This document shows, in pieces, positions 1-7,416 of a DNA stretch of 64,000 nt (position 1 is the stretch's first letter; each line of letters begins with the position of its first letter). This DNA comes from an uncultured Holophagaceae bacterium (lineage in GTDB: Bacteria > Acidobacteriota > Holophagae > Holophagales > Holophagaceae): assembly GCA_903937385.1 (NCBI GenBank), contig CAIZZF010000026.1, forward strand, positions 1 to 64,000, given 5' to 3'. The notes under the pieces are model-generated. The model ran no database searches and had not been told where the DNA came from. It saw only the letters and a program-made list of their open reading frames with translations. The position numbers were made by a program, and so were the translations under genes.

Positions 1-134
1 GGGCCCGAGACCAGGCTGAAATCACGCCTCGAGGCAGGCCGGCTGCGGTCGGGCTACGCCCTCCCTACGCCGGCCTGCCTCGCACCTAGGGGGTCAGGAG
101 TTTTGTCGCTAAGGGGGGTCAATAGTTTTGTCGG
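1..134. mobile_element. Terminal part of an insertion sequence (rest lies left of the window)
   Basis: Two near-identical short direct repeats lie in tandem at 89-108 and 114-133; both read ggggtca..agttttgtcg, with only two differences in the shared core. This arrangement is typical of the multiple terminal repeats of some IS families such as IS21. A perfect 13-bp inverted repeat (31-43 with 69-81) sits just inside and may end the transposase transcript. No transposase is visible, so the family is inferred only from the repeat architecture. Confidence 0.45.
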
Positions 135-462
135 TTGACACTCCTCCCTGTGCCAATCCGATAGCGTCCACCTGGGTCGAACCCAAATCAATCGCAACCC
201 TGTTACTGGCTGGCGTGCCCGTCGCACCCTGATCCAGGTTTCGCTGACCCTTTTGCAATTCCTCGACCCGGGACTTGAGCATTTGGATCCTGGCAGAGAG
301 TAACTGGATCCTGGTCCTCCCTGCAGCCGTGTTCGCGGTCGCGCAGTTCAAACAGGCTGCAAGCTGGCTTTCCACCTGGGCCAACTGGTCCTGCACCACG
401 CCTGACGAGCCCCTAGCTAAGGACTGACCGGCGTACCGAATAGGACCGATCCTCTGGATCAT
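109..462 (-). pseudogene. Truncated hypothetical gene fused to the IS end
   Basis: A 117-residue frame opens at an ATG preceded by GAGG at a plausible distance. The middle part (about residues 25-75) is rich in Gln, Leu, Glu and Arg and could form a coiled coil; a CxxC-less pair of Cys lies near residues 37-40. The last residues (VSTDKTIDPP) are encoded by the terminal repeat of the IS. The native C-terminus has therefore probably been replaced and the gene is a remnant. No family is recognised. The 226 bp to the next gene on the right hold no convincing coding frame. Confidence 0.35.
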
Positions 463-688
463 ATGCCTCGCTTAGCCAAGAGTGGGTTGGCATGGGTGAA
501 ATGGTTTTGGTTGCTCCAGCGATAACTGGTGTGACAGGCCCTCGAAGCAGGGTCGGGAACTGACCGGAACGGCCCTGCCAGACGAAGAGCCCACGGCTCC
601 TGAGCTCGCTCATGGTTCAAGTTCCACCGAGCCGGGCCAGGCTACTCCCGAGGCCAGCCAGGTTTCCGAAGGGTCCACGTCGTGTGGA

Positions 689-940
689 CTAGGCCTGCTT
701 TCGGATGGCTTCCTGGACCTGGGCCAGCAGCTTCTCGGCGGATTCCGGTGCCTGGGTCGGCGCTGCCAGGAGCATTTTCCCAAGGCCGGACAGGGCATGC
801 ATGCCGCGCAGGAAACCCGAGCAGGCCCGGCAATACCGGAGGTGGACCCAGATGCCAATTCGCTTTGAGACGGGAAGTGCCCCTTCGGTGTATTCGGTGA
901 GGTCCATCTGGACGTCGTGGCAGGAAGGCAGGAATTTCAT
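689..940 (-). CDS. Anti-sigma factor with zinc-finger (zf-HC2-like) domain
   Basis: This short cytoplasmic protein (83 aa) carries an H-x3-C-x2-C signature (HLRYCRAC, about residues 34-41) preceded by an upstream Cys-His pair near residue 7. That is the layout of the ZAS/zf-HC2 anti-sigma domain, in which the zinc site binds ECF sigma factors and can sense redox or metals. There is no transmembrane segment after the finger, so it is a soluble type. The start is chosen at the ATG with GGGAGG just upstream. It overlaps the sigma gene by four bases (ATGA), indicating translational coupling and a cognate pair. It closes the metallophore operon, which suggests that it senses the same stress the operon answers. 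Confidence 0.75.
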   Translation of the reverse strand: MKFLPSCHDVQMDLTEYTEGALPVSKRIGIWVHLRYCRACSGFLRGMHALSGLGKMLLAAPTQAPESAEKLLAQVQEAIRKQA

Positions 941-1554
941 GATCGACCTCCCGTGACATAAGTTTTTAGGCGAGCCTGGATCAGGAGCCTGGCTCGGTGT
1001 AGCCGCTGCCGGACCGTGCCGGCGGCGAGTTGGAGATGCACCGCAATGTCTTCCGTCTCCCAGTCCTCCAGGTCTTTCAGGATGAACACGATTCGTTGAG
1101 TGTCCGGTAACTCGTCCAGGGCTCGGGTGAGACATTCCCTCATCTCCTGGCCCTCGACGAGCACGTGGGCCTGGGCAGCCTCCTGCCATTCGGGCCGATG
1201 GTCGGGCTCCAGATGGTGTCCCCGGGCATCGAAGGGTCCCAGCTCCAGAGACTCGGAACGCTCCATGTCCTGGATCCTCACTCGGCTACGACGCACCATC
1301 AGTGCTGCATTCAGGCAGACCTTGTAGCCCCAACTGCTGAAGCGGCTGCGACCCTCGAACCTGGGCAGATCGCGGTGGATGCTGATGAGGGCATCCTGCA
1401 GAGCATCCTGCGTATCGGCGGTGTTGCCCAGGATGCGCTGGATGCCATTGTGGAATAGGGCAAGGTGGGGCGTGACGAGTGCGCCGAAAGCGTCAGAGTC
1501 GCCGCTTGCGGCTCTCTGGATCAGTTCAGATTCGGTGAGTGCGAGTTCCGGCAT
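937..1554 (-). CDS. ECF-type RNA polymerase sigma factor
   Basis: The protein is 205 aa, the usual ECF size. Region 2 is visible around residues 15-80 (ADTQDALQDALISIHRDL, then RFEGRSRFSSWGYKVCLNAAL), which matches the -10 recognition and core-binding helices. Region 4 with its helix-turn-helix follows near residues 140-195 (LDELPDTQRIVFILKDLE, then IAVHLQLAAGTVRQRLHRAR). The start at 1554 gives the standard short lead before region 2; in-frame starts upstream (e.g. 1614) are possible because no strong Shine-Dalgarno precedes 1554. It lies 168 bp downstream of the maturase partner gene and overlaps the anti-sigma gene. It probably drives the operon itself, as in other MNIO-linked sigma circuits (inference). 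Confidence 0.82.
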   Translation of the reverse strand: MPELALTESELIQRAASGDSDAFGALVTPHLALFHNGIQRILGNTADTQDALQDALISIHRDLPRFEGRSRFSSWGYKVCLNAALMVRRSRVRIQDMERSESLELGPFDARGHHLEPDHRPEWQEAAQAHVLVEGQEMRECLTRALDELPDTQRIVFILKDLEDWETEDIAVHLQLAAGTVRQRLHRARLLIQARLKTYVTGGRS

Positions 1555-1722
1555 ACAACTGCCAGTGTCCGTGGGGATCGAAGAGGGAGCAAGCGTTACT
1601 TCCCCCAACCGCATCCCCCAAGGCCATGTGACAGACCCCAGAAACCAACTCGGGATATCGATGCACCGGGTTGACCAGGCGAAAGGTCCCCAGACAGGGA
1701 TGAGGACCTTGGTGTGCATGGG

Positions 1723-2505
1723 TCAGATAGGAGCTTGGAACCCGGCGATGGCCCCGACACGGTGAAGGTCCCGTAGCAGGTGCATCAGGGGACCCAGATC
1801 GGTAAGGCCCAGGGCCCGGGCTGATTCGGCCAGCGTCTGGGTGCCCGCCATGACCAGGAAGGCCGCCGTTGCCTGGGTCAGCTCCATCAGCCCCGGCTCT
1901 CCTTCCCGGCTTCTGTACGCGAGGAGGTAGGTCGGAGTAGCGACTGGGATGGGTGAAGCTTCGCTGGCCTTGTGCACGGCGTGCCGGTAGGCAACCACCT
2001 GAGTGGCTACCTCCAGGAGGATGCGATCCTCGAGTTCGGGATCGGCATGGATCTCCTCGGCAGTTGTCGTGTCTGGGAAATGGGCCACCAGGACCTCCAG
2101 AAGTTCGGCGTGGGCCAGTTCAAGTAGGAAGGGCCATCGGTCCTGGCCCCATTGTGTGGTTGCCAACCATCCCAGGAAGGCTGGTGCAATATCCCGGTAG
2201 TGGGAACTCTTAACTCTTCGAGCGTCGAGAAAGGCCTGGACGCATCCATCCCAGGCGTCTGCTTCCTCAAGAAGCGCCCTCAGGATAGGGAACGTGTCTT
2301 CCAATGGCTCGATCAGGCTCATCCGGGCCAGTTCGCGGTAGGTCATCAGGGCCGGCACCTGATCCCTGAAGGACTGCACATCGGCCTCAGCCAGCCCCTG
2401 CATCTGGGCCGGGAAACCAGGATCCGCCTCGAGTAAATTCTCGTCCCCGTCCAGAATCAGGGAAGCCATGGCCCGCTGGAGCCTAAGGGTTCGAGACTCA
2501 GACAT
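1723..2505 (-). CDS. bufC: DUF2063-family RiPP maturation partner (BufC/HvfC-like)
   Basis: A 260-residue protein following the MNIO maturase with an 8-base overlap. The N-terminal part (MSESRTLRLQRAMASLILDG) and the helical first half fit the DUF2063 putative DNA-binding/partner family, which nearly always accompanies DUF692 proteins and is thought to recognise the precursor leader and pass it to the oxygenase. The second half (about residues 160-260) fits the family's second, winged-helix-like module. The start at 2505 was chosen over in-frame upstream codons because it aligns with the family N-terminus and overlaps the bufB stop. The family call rests on context and length as much as on motif, since the sequence is divergent. 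Confidence 0.7.
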   Translation of the reverse strand: MSESRTLRLQRAMASLILDGDENLLEADPGFPAQMQGLAEADVQSFRDQVPALMTYRELARMSLIEPLEDTFPILRALLEEADAWDGCVQAFLDARRVKSSHYRDIAPAFLGWLATTQWGQDRWPFLLELAHAELLEVLVAHFPDTTTAEEIHADPELEDRILLEVATQVVAYRHAVHKASEASPIPVATPTYLLAYRSREGEPGLMELTQATAAFLVMAGTQTLAESARALGLTDLGPLMHLLRDLHRVGAIAGFQAPI

Positions 2506-3349
2506 GGCGGACCTCGCTTGGAAGCAGGACCGCGTCGTAGGCAAGTTGCAGGCGCGATCGTTCCGCCAGCAGCAGATTGAGATCTGGAATGTGATTGTCC
2601 CGTTCCAGGAGGACAGGAACGTGCCGACCAAGGCGTGCCAGAGTCCACTGCATCAACTCGATAACGGGTTCGATCACGTCGGCTCCGTGAGTATCGACGG
2701 TCAGGTTACCGAAGCGCTTGTGGCCTGCGATATGGAACTGCTTGACCCGATCCAAAGGCATCCGGGAGAGCCACTCTTTTGGGTCAAACCCGAAGTTCAC
2801 GGAGTTGACGTAGACATTATTCACATCCAACAGCCAACCCACATCCGCTCCCTCGATCACTTCCGTAATGAAGTCGGCCTCCGCCATTTCAGGGACACCC
2901 AGTTCGGCATAGTAGGTGATGTTCTCCAGCAAGAGTGGAACCGGCAAGCGGGCCTGGAGGTCTTTGGCTCGGGCGATGGTATGGCGAACCGCCTCGCGGG
3001 TGAAGGGGATGGGCAACAGTTCGTGCAGGCAGTTGTCGTCCACTGTTGTGAAGCAAAGGTGCTCGGAGTGCCAGGGGGTTCCCGTGCGGATCAGAAATTG
3101 CTCCAGACCGCGAAGGTATTCCTGGTCCCAGGTGTCGAAGCCTCCCACGGACATGGCCAATCCGTGGGTGAGCACCGGGTCCCGATCGAGGATGGACCAG
3201 GCCAGCCGATTGAACCGGCCCCCATCTCCGACGACATTCTCAGGACAGGTCTCCCAGAAGGGGACGCCATGGCCTTCCAGCCCGGCAACCTGCTCAAGGT
3301 GGGGACGTCGAAGTCCCAATCCCACCCCCGTAAACCTGCCCTGAGTCAT
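2498..3349 (-). CDS. bufB: DUF692 multinuclear non-heme iron oxidase (MNIO) RiPP maturase, BufB/HvfB-like
   Basis: This cytoplasmic TIM-barrel oxygenase (283 aa) modifies Cys residues of RiPP precursors using a two- or three-iron centre. Family metal ligands are visible in order: HSEH at residues 94-97, EN at 142-143 (LLLENITYY), D175 with N177/N178 (GWLLDVNNVYVN), H206 and H210 (FHIAGH), and D219/H221 (DTHG). Length and motif order are those of complete family members. It starts 18 bp after the precursor gene and overlaps its partner gene, so precursor, oxygenase and partner form one unit. In characterised relatives (methanobactin MbnB, bufferin BufB, HvfB) the products bind copper. The actual modification here is unknown. 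Confidence 0.9.
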   Translation of the reverse strand: MTQGRFTGVGLGLRRPHLEQVAGLEGHGVPFWETCPENVVGDGGRFNRLAWSILDRDPVLTHGLAMSVGGFDTWDQEYLRGLEQFLIRTGTPWHSEHLCFTTVDDNCLHELLPIPFTREAVRHTIARAKDLQARLPVPLLLENITYYAELGVPEMAEADFITEVIEGADVGWLLDVNNVYVNSVNFGFDPKEWLSRMPLDRVKQFHIAGHKRFGNLTVDTHGADVIEPVIELMQWTLARLGRHVPVLLERDNHIPDLNLLLAERSRLQLAYDAVLLPSEVRHV

Positions 3350-3367
3350 GTCGTTTCCCCTGGAAAA

Positions 3368-3733
3368 CTACTTCTTGTCCGCGCCGCAGGAACCTTCCTT
3401 CTTGTCCTTGCCGCAGGAGCCATCCTTCTTATCCTTGCCGCAGGAACCGTCCTTCTTGGCCTTGCTGCTGGCCCCTTCTTTCTTGTGCTTCTTGACGTCC
3501 TTACTGCCACAGGTGCCCTTGCCGCAGCCACCGTCCTTGGCCTTGTCTTCCTTGGCCTTGGCGGGGGCCTTGGCTTCGTCCTTGCCTTCCTTGGCTCCGC
3601 AATCACCGGCCTGGGTGAAGGCGGCCTCGGCGCCGAAAGCCTGGACAGGCGTGGCACCGACGGTGGTCGAACCACCGGCCATCAGGGACCCGGCGGCAAA
3701 GAGAGTGGCAACACCGATCATCTTCGTGAACAT
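3368..3733 (-). CDS. bufA: Secreted Cys-Gly-rich RiPP precursor, BufA/HvfA-like metallophore
   Basis: A 121-residue peptide with an N-terminal signal sequence (MFTKMIGVATLFAAGSLMAG, cleavage probably near residue 30). A Lys/Ala/Glu/Asp-rich low-complexity core holds six Cys, each followed by Gly (C45, C70, C75, C98, C107, C116). The last three sit in an exact 9-residue period (DGSCGKDKK, DGSCGKDKK, EGSCGADKK). Known HvfA/bufferin peptides use EGKCG-type motifs, whose Cys become oxazolone or thiooxazole groups; the DGSCG form here is a variant. The start has GGAGG seven bases upstream and is the first gene of the operon. Function as an exported copper-binding or buffering peptide is inferred from the family and the neighbouring MNIO. 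Confidence 0.8.
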   Translation of the reverse strand: MFTKMIGVATLFAAGSLMAGGSTTVGATPVQAFGAEAAFTQAGDCGAKEGKDEAKAPAKAKEDKAKDGGCGKGTCGSKDVKKHKKEGASSKAKKDGSCGKDKKDGSCGKDKKEGSCGADKK

Positions 3734-4046
3734 GAATCCTCCGTGCGGTCAGAGCCGCATCAGGGGTCGCACTGCGACCCCAGTGATGCAGCAGACGAGG
3801 CCCTCTCGGACGATCCGATCAGTGCCAAAGTGCTGCTGTTAACAATTCGGTGCAGCCTCGGTGGCCATTGTTACATTTTTTTATTTTTATGAACCTGGCG
3901 CCTGGTAGCTGCGGGGTCACCCGGCGTCCCTGCTGTGCTCATGGGGCAGAGACCGATGGGGGGTCGAGGAACCCGAGTCCAGGCCTCCCTGCCTATATTT
4001 AGAGCCTTGATAGCGGCAGGCAACTGGAACCCGGAAGTAGATGGGC
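3734..4046. promoter_or_regulatory. Control region of the metallophore operon with a perfect 19-bp palindrome
   Basis: No gene is seen here. A perfect inverted repeat with 9-base arms and one central base occupies 3763-3781 (ggggtcgca / tgcgacccc), some 30 bp upstream of the bufA start. It could be an operator or an mRNA hairpin in the 5' leader. Further upstream on the minus strand an A/T tract (about 3875-3890) precedes a TGTAAC element that resembles an ECF -35 box. The matching -10 was not found at a standard spacing, so the promoter position is uncertain. Confidence 0.4.
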
Positions 4047-4388
4047 CTAATGCGAAGAGAAATGGTCGAATGAGCCAGAATGCTCATCCAACCATAGTTG
4101 TGCCCACCGCTGCTGGACGACATAGCCGTCCAGATAATCCTTCTCCCCATAAGTGAGCAGGACTTCATATTTCGGATTGGCAGTCTTCTTTCCATAGTGA
4201 AGCATCGCCATGAGCCGACGGTATCGGATCTCCTCATCCTCGCTCAGCGGAGGTACAGCCATGGCGAATAGACGACTTTCCAAATCGTCGGGCTGCTGCA
4301 CGGGACCGCGCAGTCGTGCTTCGACCTCAGCCTGAAGCAGCGATTCCCTTAACTTCCTTTGCCTCATAAATTGAAACGGTAACCTCAT
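4047..4388 (-). CDS. Hypothetical protein, 113 aa
   Basis: No family is recognised. The start at 4388 has AGGAG six bases upstream, which favours it over the longer in-frame opening at 4490. The protein is soluble and highly charged, with a basic helical N-terminus (MRLPFQFMRQRKLRESL) and an aromatic, acidic C-terminal part (about residues 75-113: Tyr-, Trp- and His-containing). There are no Cys clusters and no membrane segment. It lies 139 bp downstream of the GIY-YIG-like gene in the same direction, so the two may be co-expressed. It is probably accessory cargo of the island. Confidence 0.5.
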   Translation of the reverse strand: MRLPFQFMRQRKLRESLLQAEVEARLRGPVQQPDDLESRLFAMAVPPLSEDEEIRYRRLMAMLHYGKKTANPKYEVLLTYGEKDYLDGYVVQQRWAQLWLDEHSGSFDHFSSH

Positions 4389-4527
4389 GTAATCTCCTAG
4401 CGAATCTGGGTGGGCAAGCATTGGACCACCCGTTTCGTGCCCACCTTCAAAGGTGATAGCGATTGTCGGGGGTGGCCCCACCAGTGGCAAGAGCCACCCC
4501 CGAATGCTTTGCAGTTATTCGAAAAGC

Positions 4528-5724
4528 CTAGCTACAGCTTGGGATCCAGCGGTTACCAACCCACTCCTGGACCTTCTTCGGGACTGGGCGTCCGGCCATG
4601 GCCAGCACGCCTGCCGCCCTGGCTGCGCGTTCCCAGAGGGACCCGACACACAGAGGTAGGGTGAAGTCCTGAATGCGCAGGCCCTGCTCGGAGCAGTGCT
4701 TCAGCCCCAGCCAGAAGCGGATCCCGGGGAGGTCCTCGGGATACTGGAGGATGGTGGGGTACAGGTCCAGCGGCAGCGGCGCACGCACGCCCAGGCCTTC
4801 ATAGAGGCAGGAATCGTCGTACTTCCCACCGAGCAGCCCAAGCGCCGCCAGATGCTCGGGAGAGATCCGAACCTCGTCGGGCTTCTCCTTCACCGGAGGA
4901 AGGAACGTGTTCTGGAACTCCATATGCTCCAAGTTGGAGCCCAACAACAAGGTCATCGCATAGGGCTCCACCGGGATCTGCTCCAAAGAGGTCGGGCAGG
5001 CTGCGAAACTGGTTGTGGAGGCCAGACTGAGGTCCGCCTCGGCCTGCGCCTCGAAGAGGGCTGCTTCCAGGGACGTGGGGTAGATCTTAAGGTTCCCGCC
5101 ACGGTAGAGGGGCACCTGGATGAACTCCAGGTCGGTGCCCACAGCCAGATCCCGAATCAGGTAGCCCAGAGCGAGAACATTGCGCACATGATTCCGTGGA
5201 CGCGCCATGGCGACCATTCCCTGTGGCGGCTGACACTGCTTTTCTAGCCAGGCGTTGTAGGGGCAGGCACTCCTCACTTGCTTGCCTTTGCGGAGCTTCT
5301 GCCAGGTTCGGCTATTTAAATCACGGGCCCGAGCCTGCATTGCATCGACATCCAGAGCCGTATACCGATACCCCAGCCGGGCCAATGCCTGATCAACGAG
5401 GCGGGCCAGGAGCGTCATGCTGCCATCAGGAGCAGGAAAGTTCTCGCCGAACTTCGCGAGCCCCATGCCTTGGAGATGGAAGTGAACCATCGTTTCAACA
5501 TCATCGATGGACACATTCGCTGGAAGTTCGACCGCGAAAGCGGCCTCCAAAACAAAGTGGAAAATCCGGTCCGCCACGCGATAGGACAGAGCCCTCTTTT
5601 CAAGGAATTCAGGGTTTTCGACTCTTCCGACCTTTCCAAGGACGGTGGCGAGTTCCCCTTCTGTGCGCCCAACGTAGATTACGCCAGGGAGATTTGGGTT
5701 GGTGTTTTGGGTGTTCTGGTCCAT
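4528..5724 (-). CDS. Unknown protein with a possible GIY-YIG (T5orf172-like) N-terminal domain
   Basis: 398 aa, cytoplasmic. The N-terminal 100 residues show the outline of a T5orf172/MUG113-type GIY-YIG nuclease: GVIYVGRT near residue 14, LGKVGR near 29, then SYRVADRIFHFVLEAAFAVE, and VETMVHFHLQGMGLAKFGENF spaced like the family's E..H....GE.F block. The rest (about 110-398) is not recognised; it contains several Leu-rich stretches and scattered Cys. This is a weak motif match, not a clear family assignment. The start ATG has GGAGTCC upstream on the coding strand. It lies between the metallophore operon and the mobilization genes. Confidence 0.45.
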   Translation of the reverse strand: MDQNTQNTNPNLPGVIYVGRTEGELATVLGKVGRVENPEFLEKRALSYRVADRIFHFVLEAAFAVELPANVSIDDVETMVHFHLQGMGLAKFGENFPAPDGSMTLLARLVDQALARLGYRYTALDVDAMQARARDLNSRTWQKLRKGKQVRSACPYNAWLEKQCQPPQGMVAMARPRNHVRNVLALGYLIRDLAVGTDLEFIQVPLYRGGNLKIYPTSLEAALFEAQAEADLSLASTTSFAACPTSLEQIPVEPYAMTLLLGSNLEHMEFQNTFLPPVKEKPDEVRISPEHLAALGLLGGKYDDSCLYEGLGVRAPLPLDLYPTILQYPEDLPGIRFWLGLKHCSEQGLRIQDFTLPLCVGSLWERAARAAGVLAMAGRPVPKKVQEWVGNRWIPSCS

Positions 5725-6531
5725 TTGGACTCCTTTGGTGGTTTAGAAATCAACTGTTTCTAGCGGTGCTCGTGGTCTGACCTTTCCTTCGTTTCCTGAG
5801 TGCCCAGGCCAAACTGGGACTGGGCTTGACATCCGCTCTAGAGGTCACTTGGTGGTGCTCTTCCCTCGCTGCATGTCAGAGCCTGGAGGGCCTTCTCCCT
5901 CTTTCTTGCACTTCGCGGTGGTGCAACCGCCGTGTTCTTCTCTGTGCATGTCGTCACCTGTCGGACCCCCCCGCGAGGGAAGGGGGTCCGCCAGGTGGCG
6001 TGATATGGCCATCAAACCCACAACGTCCCTAACGCATCGATGGGTCGCACGCTCATCCGGGACCCTCGTAGCCGATGGCATGACAGGGGCGATTTCTCCC
6101 CTGGCGTGCCATCGGCGAGGGGCTCCGGCGCAGTACCCTTCATCCATGTGTTTTCGGTTCAGATGAGATCACTGAGTGTCGTGGAAGGGCCCATTCAGGT
6201 ATGACGGATTGGTTCCTCGGCAAGAACAGACGGAGTGCCATAGTGGGCTTCGGTTCCGATGTCAGGAGGTGTGAAGGCTGCCTCACGTCAACAGACGTCG
6301 TCCCATTGCTAAGGCAGAGCAAAGGAAATGGAGCTAGGCTGGCTGCAACTTCTGAGCCCCATCTCATCGCCTTGTCTGCCAAATTGGCCCGTACTACTCA
6401 GCAAATAGTGATGCTTATTGGCCCATCTCAATCCAGGCAAGGCTCGACCATCTACGACGAACCCCTATGGGAGACTAGCGAGCGCCTGGTCAGGCATGTC
6501 GCAGAGCCATAGAGGGCCATGCTCTGCCTTA
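5725..6531. other. Gene-free stretch with a long hairpin
   Basis: The short open frames here have no ribosome binding sites and no recognisable protein character. The main structure is an imperfect inverted repeat at 6072-6115: arms of about 18 bases beginning ccgatggca and ending tgccatcgg, with an 8-base loop and no following T-run. It could be a terminator for the mobilization operon (which reads toward it from the right), a transfer or replication site, or a folded RNA. Nothing else stands out. Confidence 0.35.
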
Positions 6532-7416
6532 CTATTCAAGCCCACCGTTCTCGCCGCCAAACGTGAAGTAAAGGGCACTCTCGGCCATGGCGCCCCAGGC
6601 CCATTTATTCCACCATTCCCTTGGAATCCGCATCGACCGACCATCACACTTCGAACAGAGCATTTCTCCGTGGCAGCCGTGGAAGGAAACCTCCCTGAGT
6701 CCAGGAATCCAATCCTTCGGGGCAGCCACGAGGAGGGGGATCGTGAACCCTTCCTCGGTGCGATACGGGCCAGGGTCGATGCCCAGCGTAATGATCCAGG
6801 CACTCGCATCAACCGGAAGGAAGGGCCCGGCCAGCGACCAGTAATTGTCCTTTCGCAGGCTAGAAGGCAGCCTGCTTCGCCTAAGGCCGCGCTTCGTTAC
6901 CTCTTCCCAGTTAGCCAGAACGAATTCCCATGGAGCCAAGTGTGGCGGCAGGGAACTAATTGGTGGGACAAAGACAATCGTCTCGCCAGCCACCCCCGTT
7001 TTTTGGGGCATACCCCTATGCCTCCGCTGGTCCCAGTCGGAAGAGAGGGCCTTGATCTGCTCCTGGGTGGTGGCCAAGAAGATCTCAGGCAGGGTGTCCA
7101 CGAGGTCTCTCGAAACTCTGGCTGAGGTCTGGTTTGAAGTTGAGGCCTGAGCAATTGCCTCGACTTCATGATTACTCTTTTCTGCTCCCGGCATCGCGAT
7201 CGAGTCGGGATTTGCTCCGGGATCCACGGATTCCAAAGGCTCTTGGGTCCGCTCGGATTCCCTAGCCTCTTCCGGGTCGCCTTCCGGGCTTCCGTCCAGG
7301 TCGAGGTCCTCCACCGGGGAACGGGATTCCTCGGTCCTTTGGCCCGATGGCACGGATGGATCCTTCGCGGGCTCGACGTTGCTCCTCGCGCTGGTATAGG
7401 GAACCTTGGCTTTCAT
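6532..7416 (-). CDS. Hypothetical protein of the mobilization cluster, 294 aa
   Basis: The start ATG has a strong GGAGG eight bases upstream. The first third (residues 1-90) is low-complexity and rich in Glu, Asp, Pro and Ser, probably disordered. The C-terminal part (about 170-294) looks folded and holds a HGCHGEMLCSKC segment that could bind zinc, followed by Trp-rich residues (REWWNKWAWGAM). No family is recognised. It overlaps the 3' end of the relaxase gene by 155 bp in another frame, an unusually long overlap that supports co-transcription. A role in DNA transfer processing is plausible only by position. Confidence 0.55.
   Translation of the reverse strand: MKAKVPYTSARSNVEPAKDPSVPSGQRTEESRSPVEDLDLDGSPEGDPEEARESERTQEPLESVDPGANPDSIAMPGAEKSNHEVEAIAQASTSNQTSARVSRDLVDTLPEIFLATTQEQIKALSSDWDQRRHRGMPQKTGVAGETIVFVPPISSLPPHLAPWEFVLANWEEVTKRGLRRSRLPSSLRKDNYWSLAGPFLPVDASAWIITLGIDPGPYRTEEGFTIPLLVAAPKDWIPGLREVSFHGCHGEMLCSKCDGRSMRIPREWWNKWAWGAMAESALYFTFGGENGGLE

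Noticed and set aside
5826-6166. Overlapping short frames on both strands in the gene-free region
   Set aside because: No binding sites, biased composition only, and no similarity to a known protein; the hairpin at 6072-6115 runs through them.
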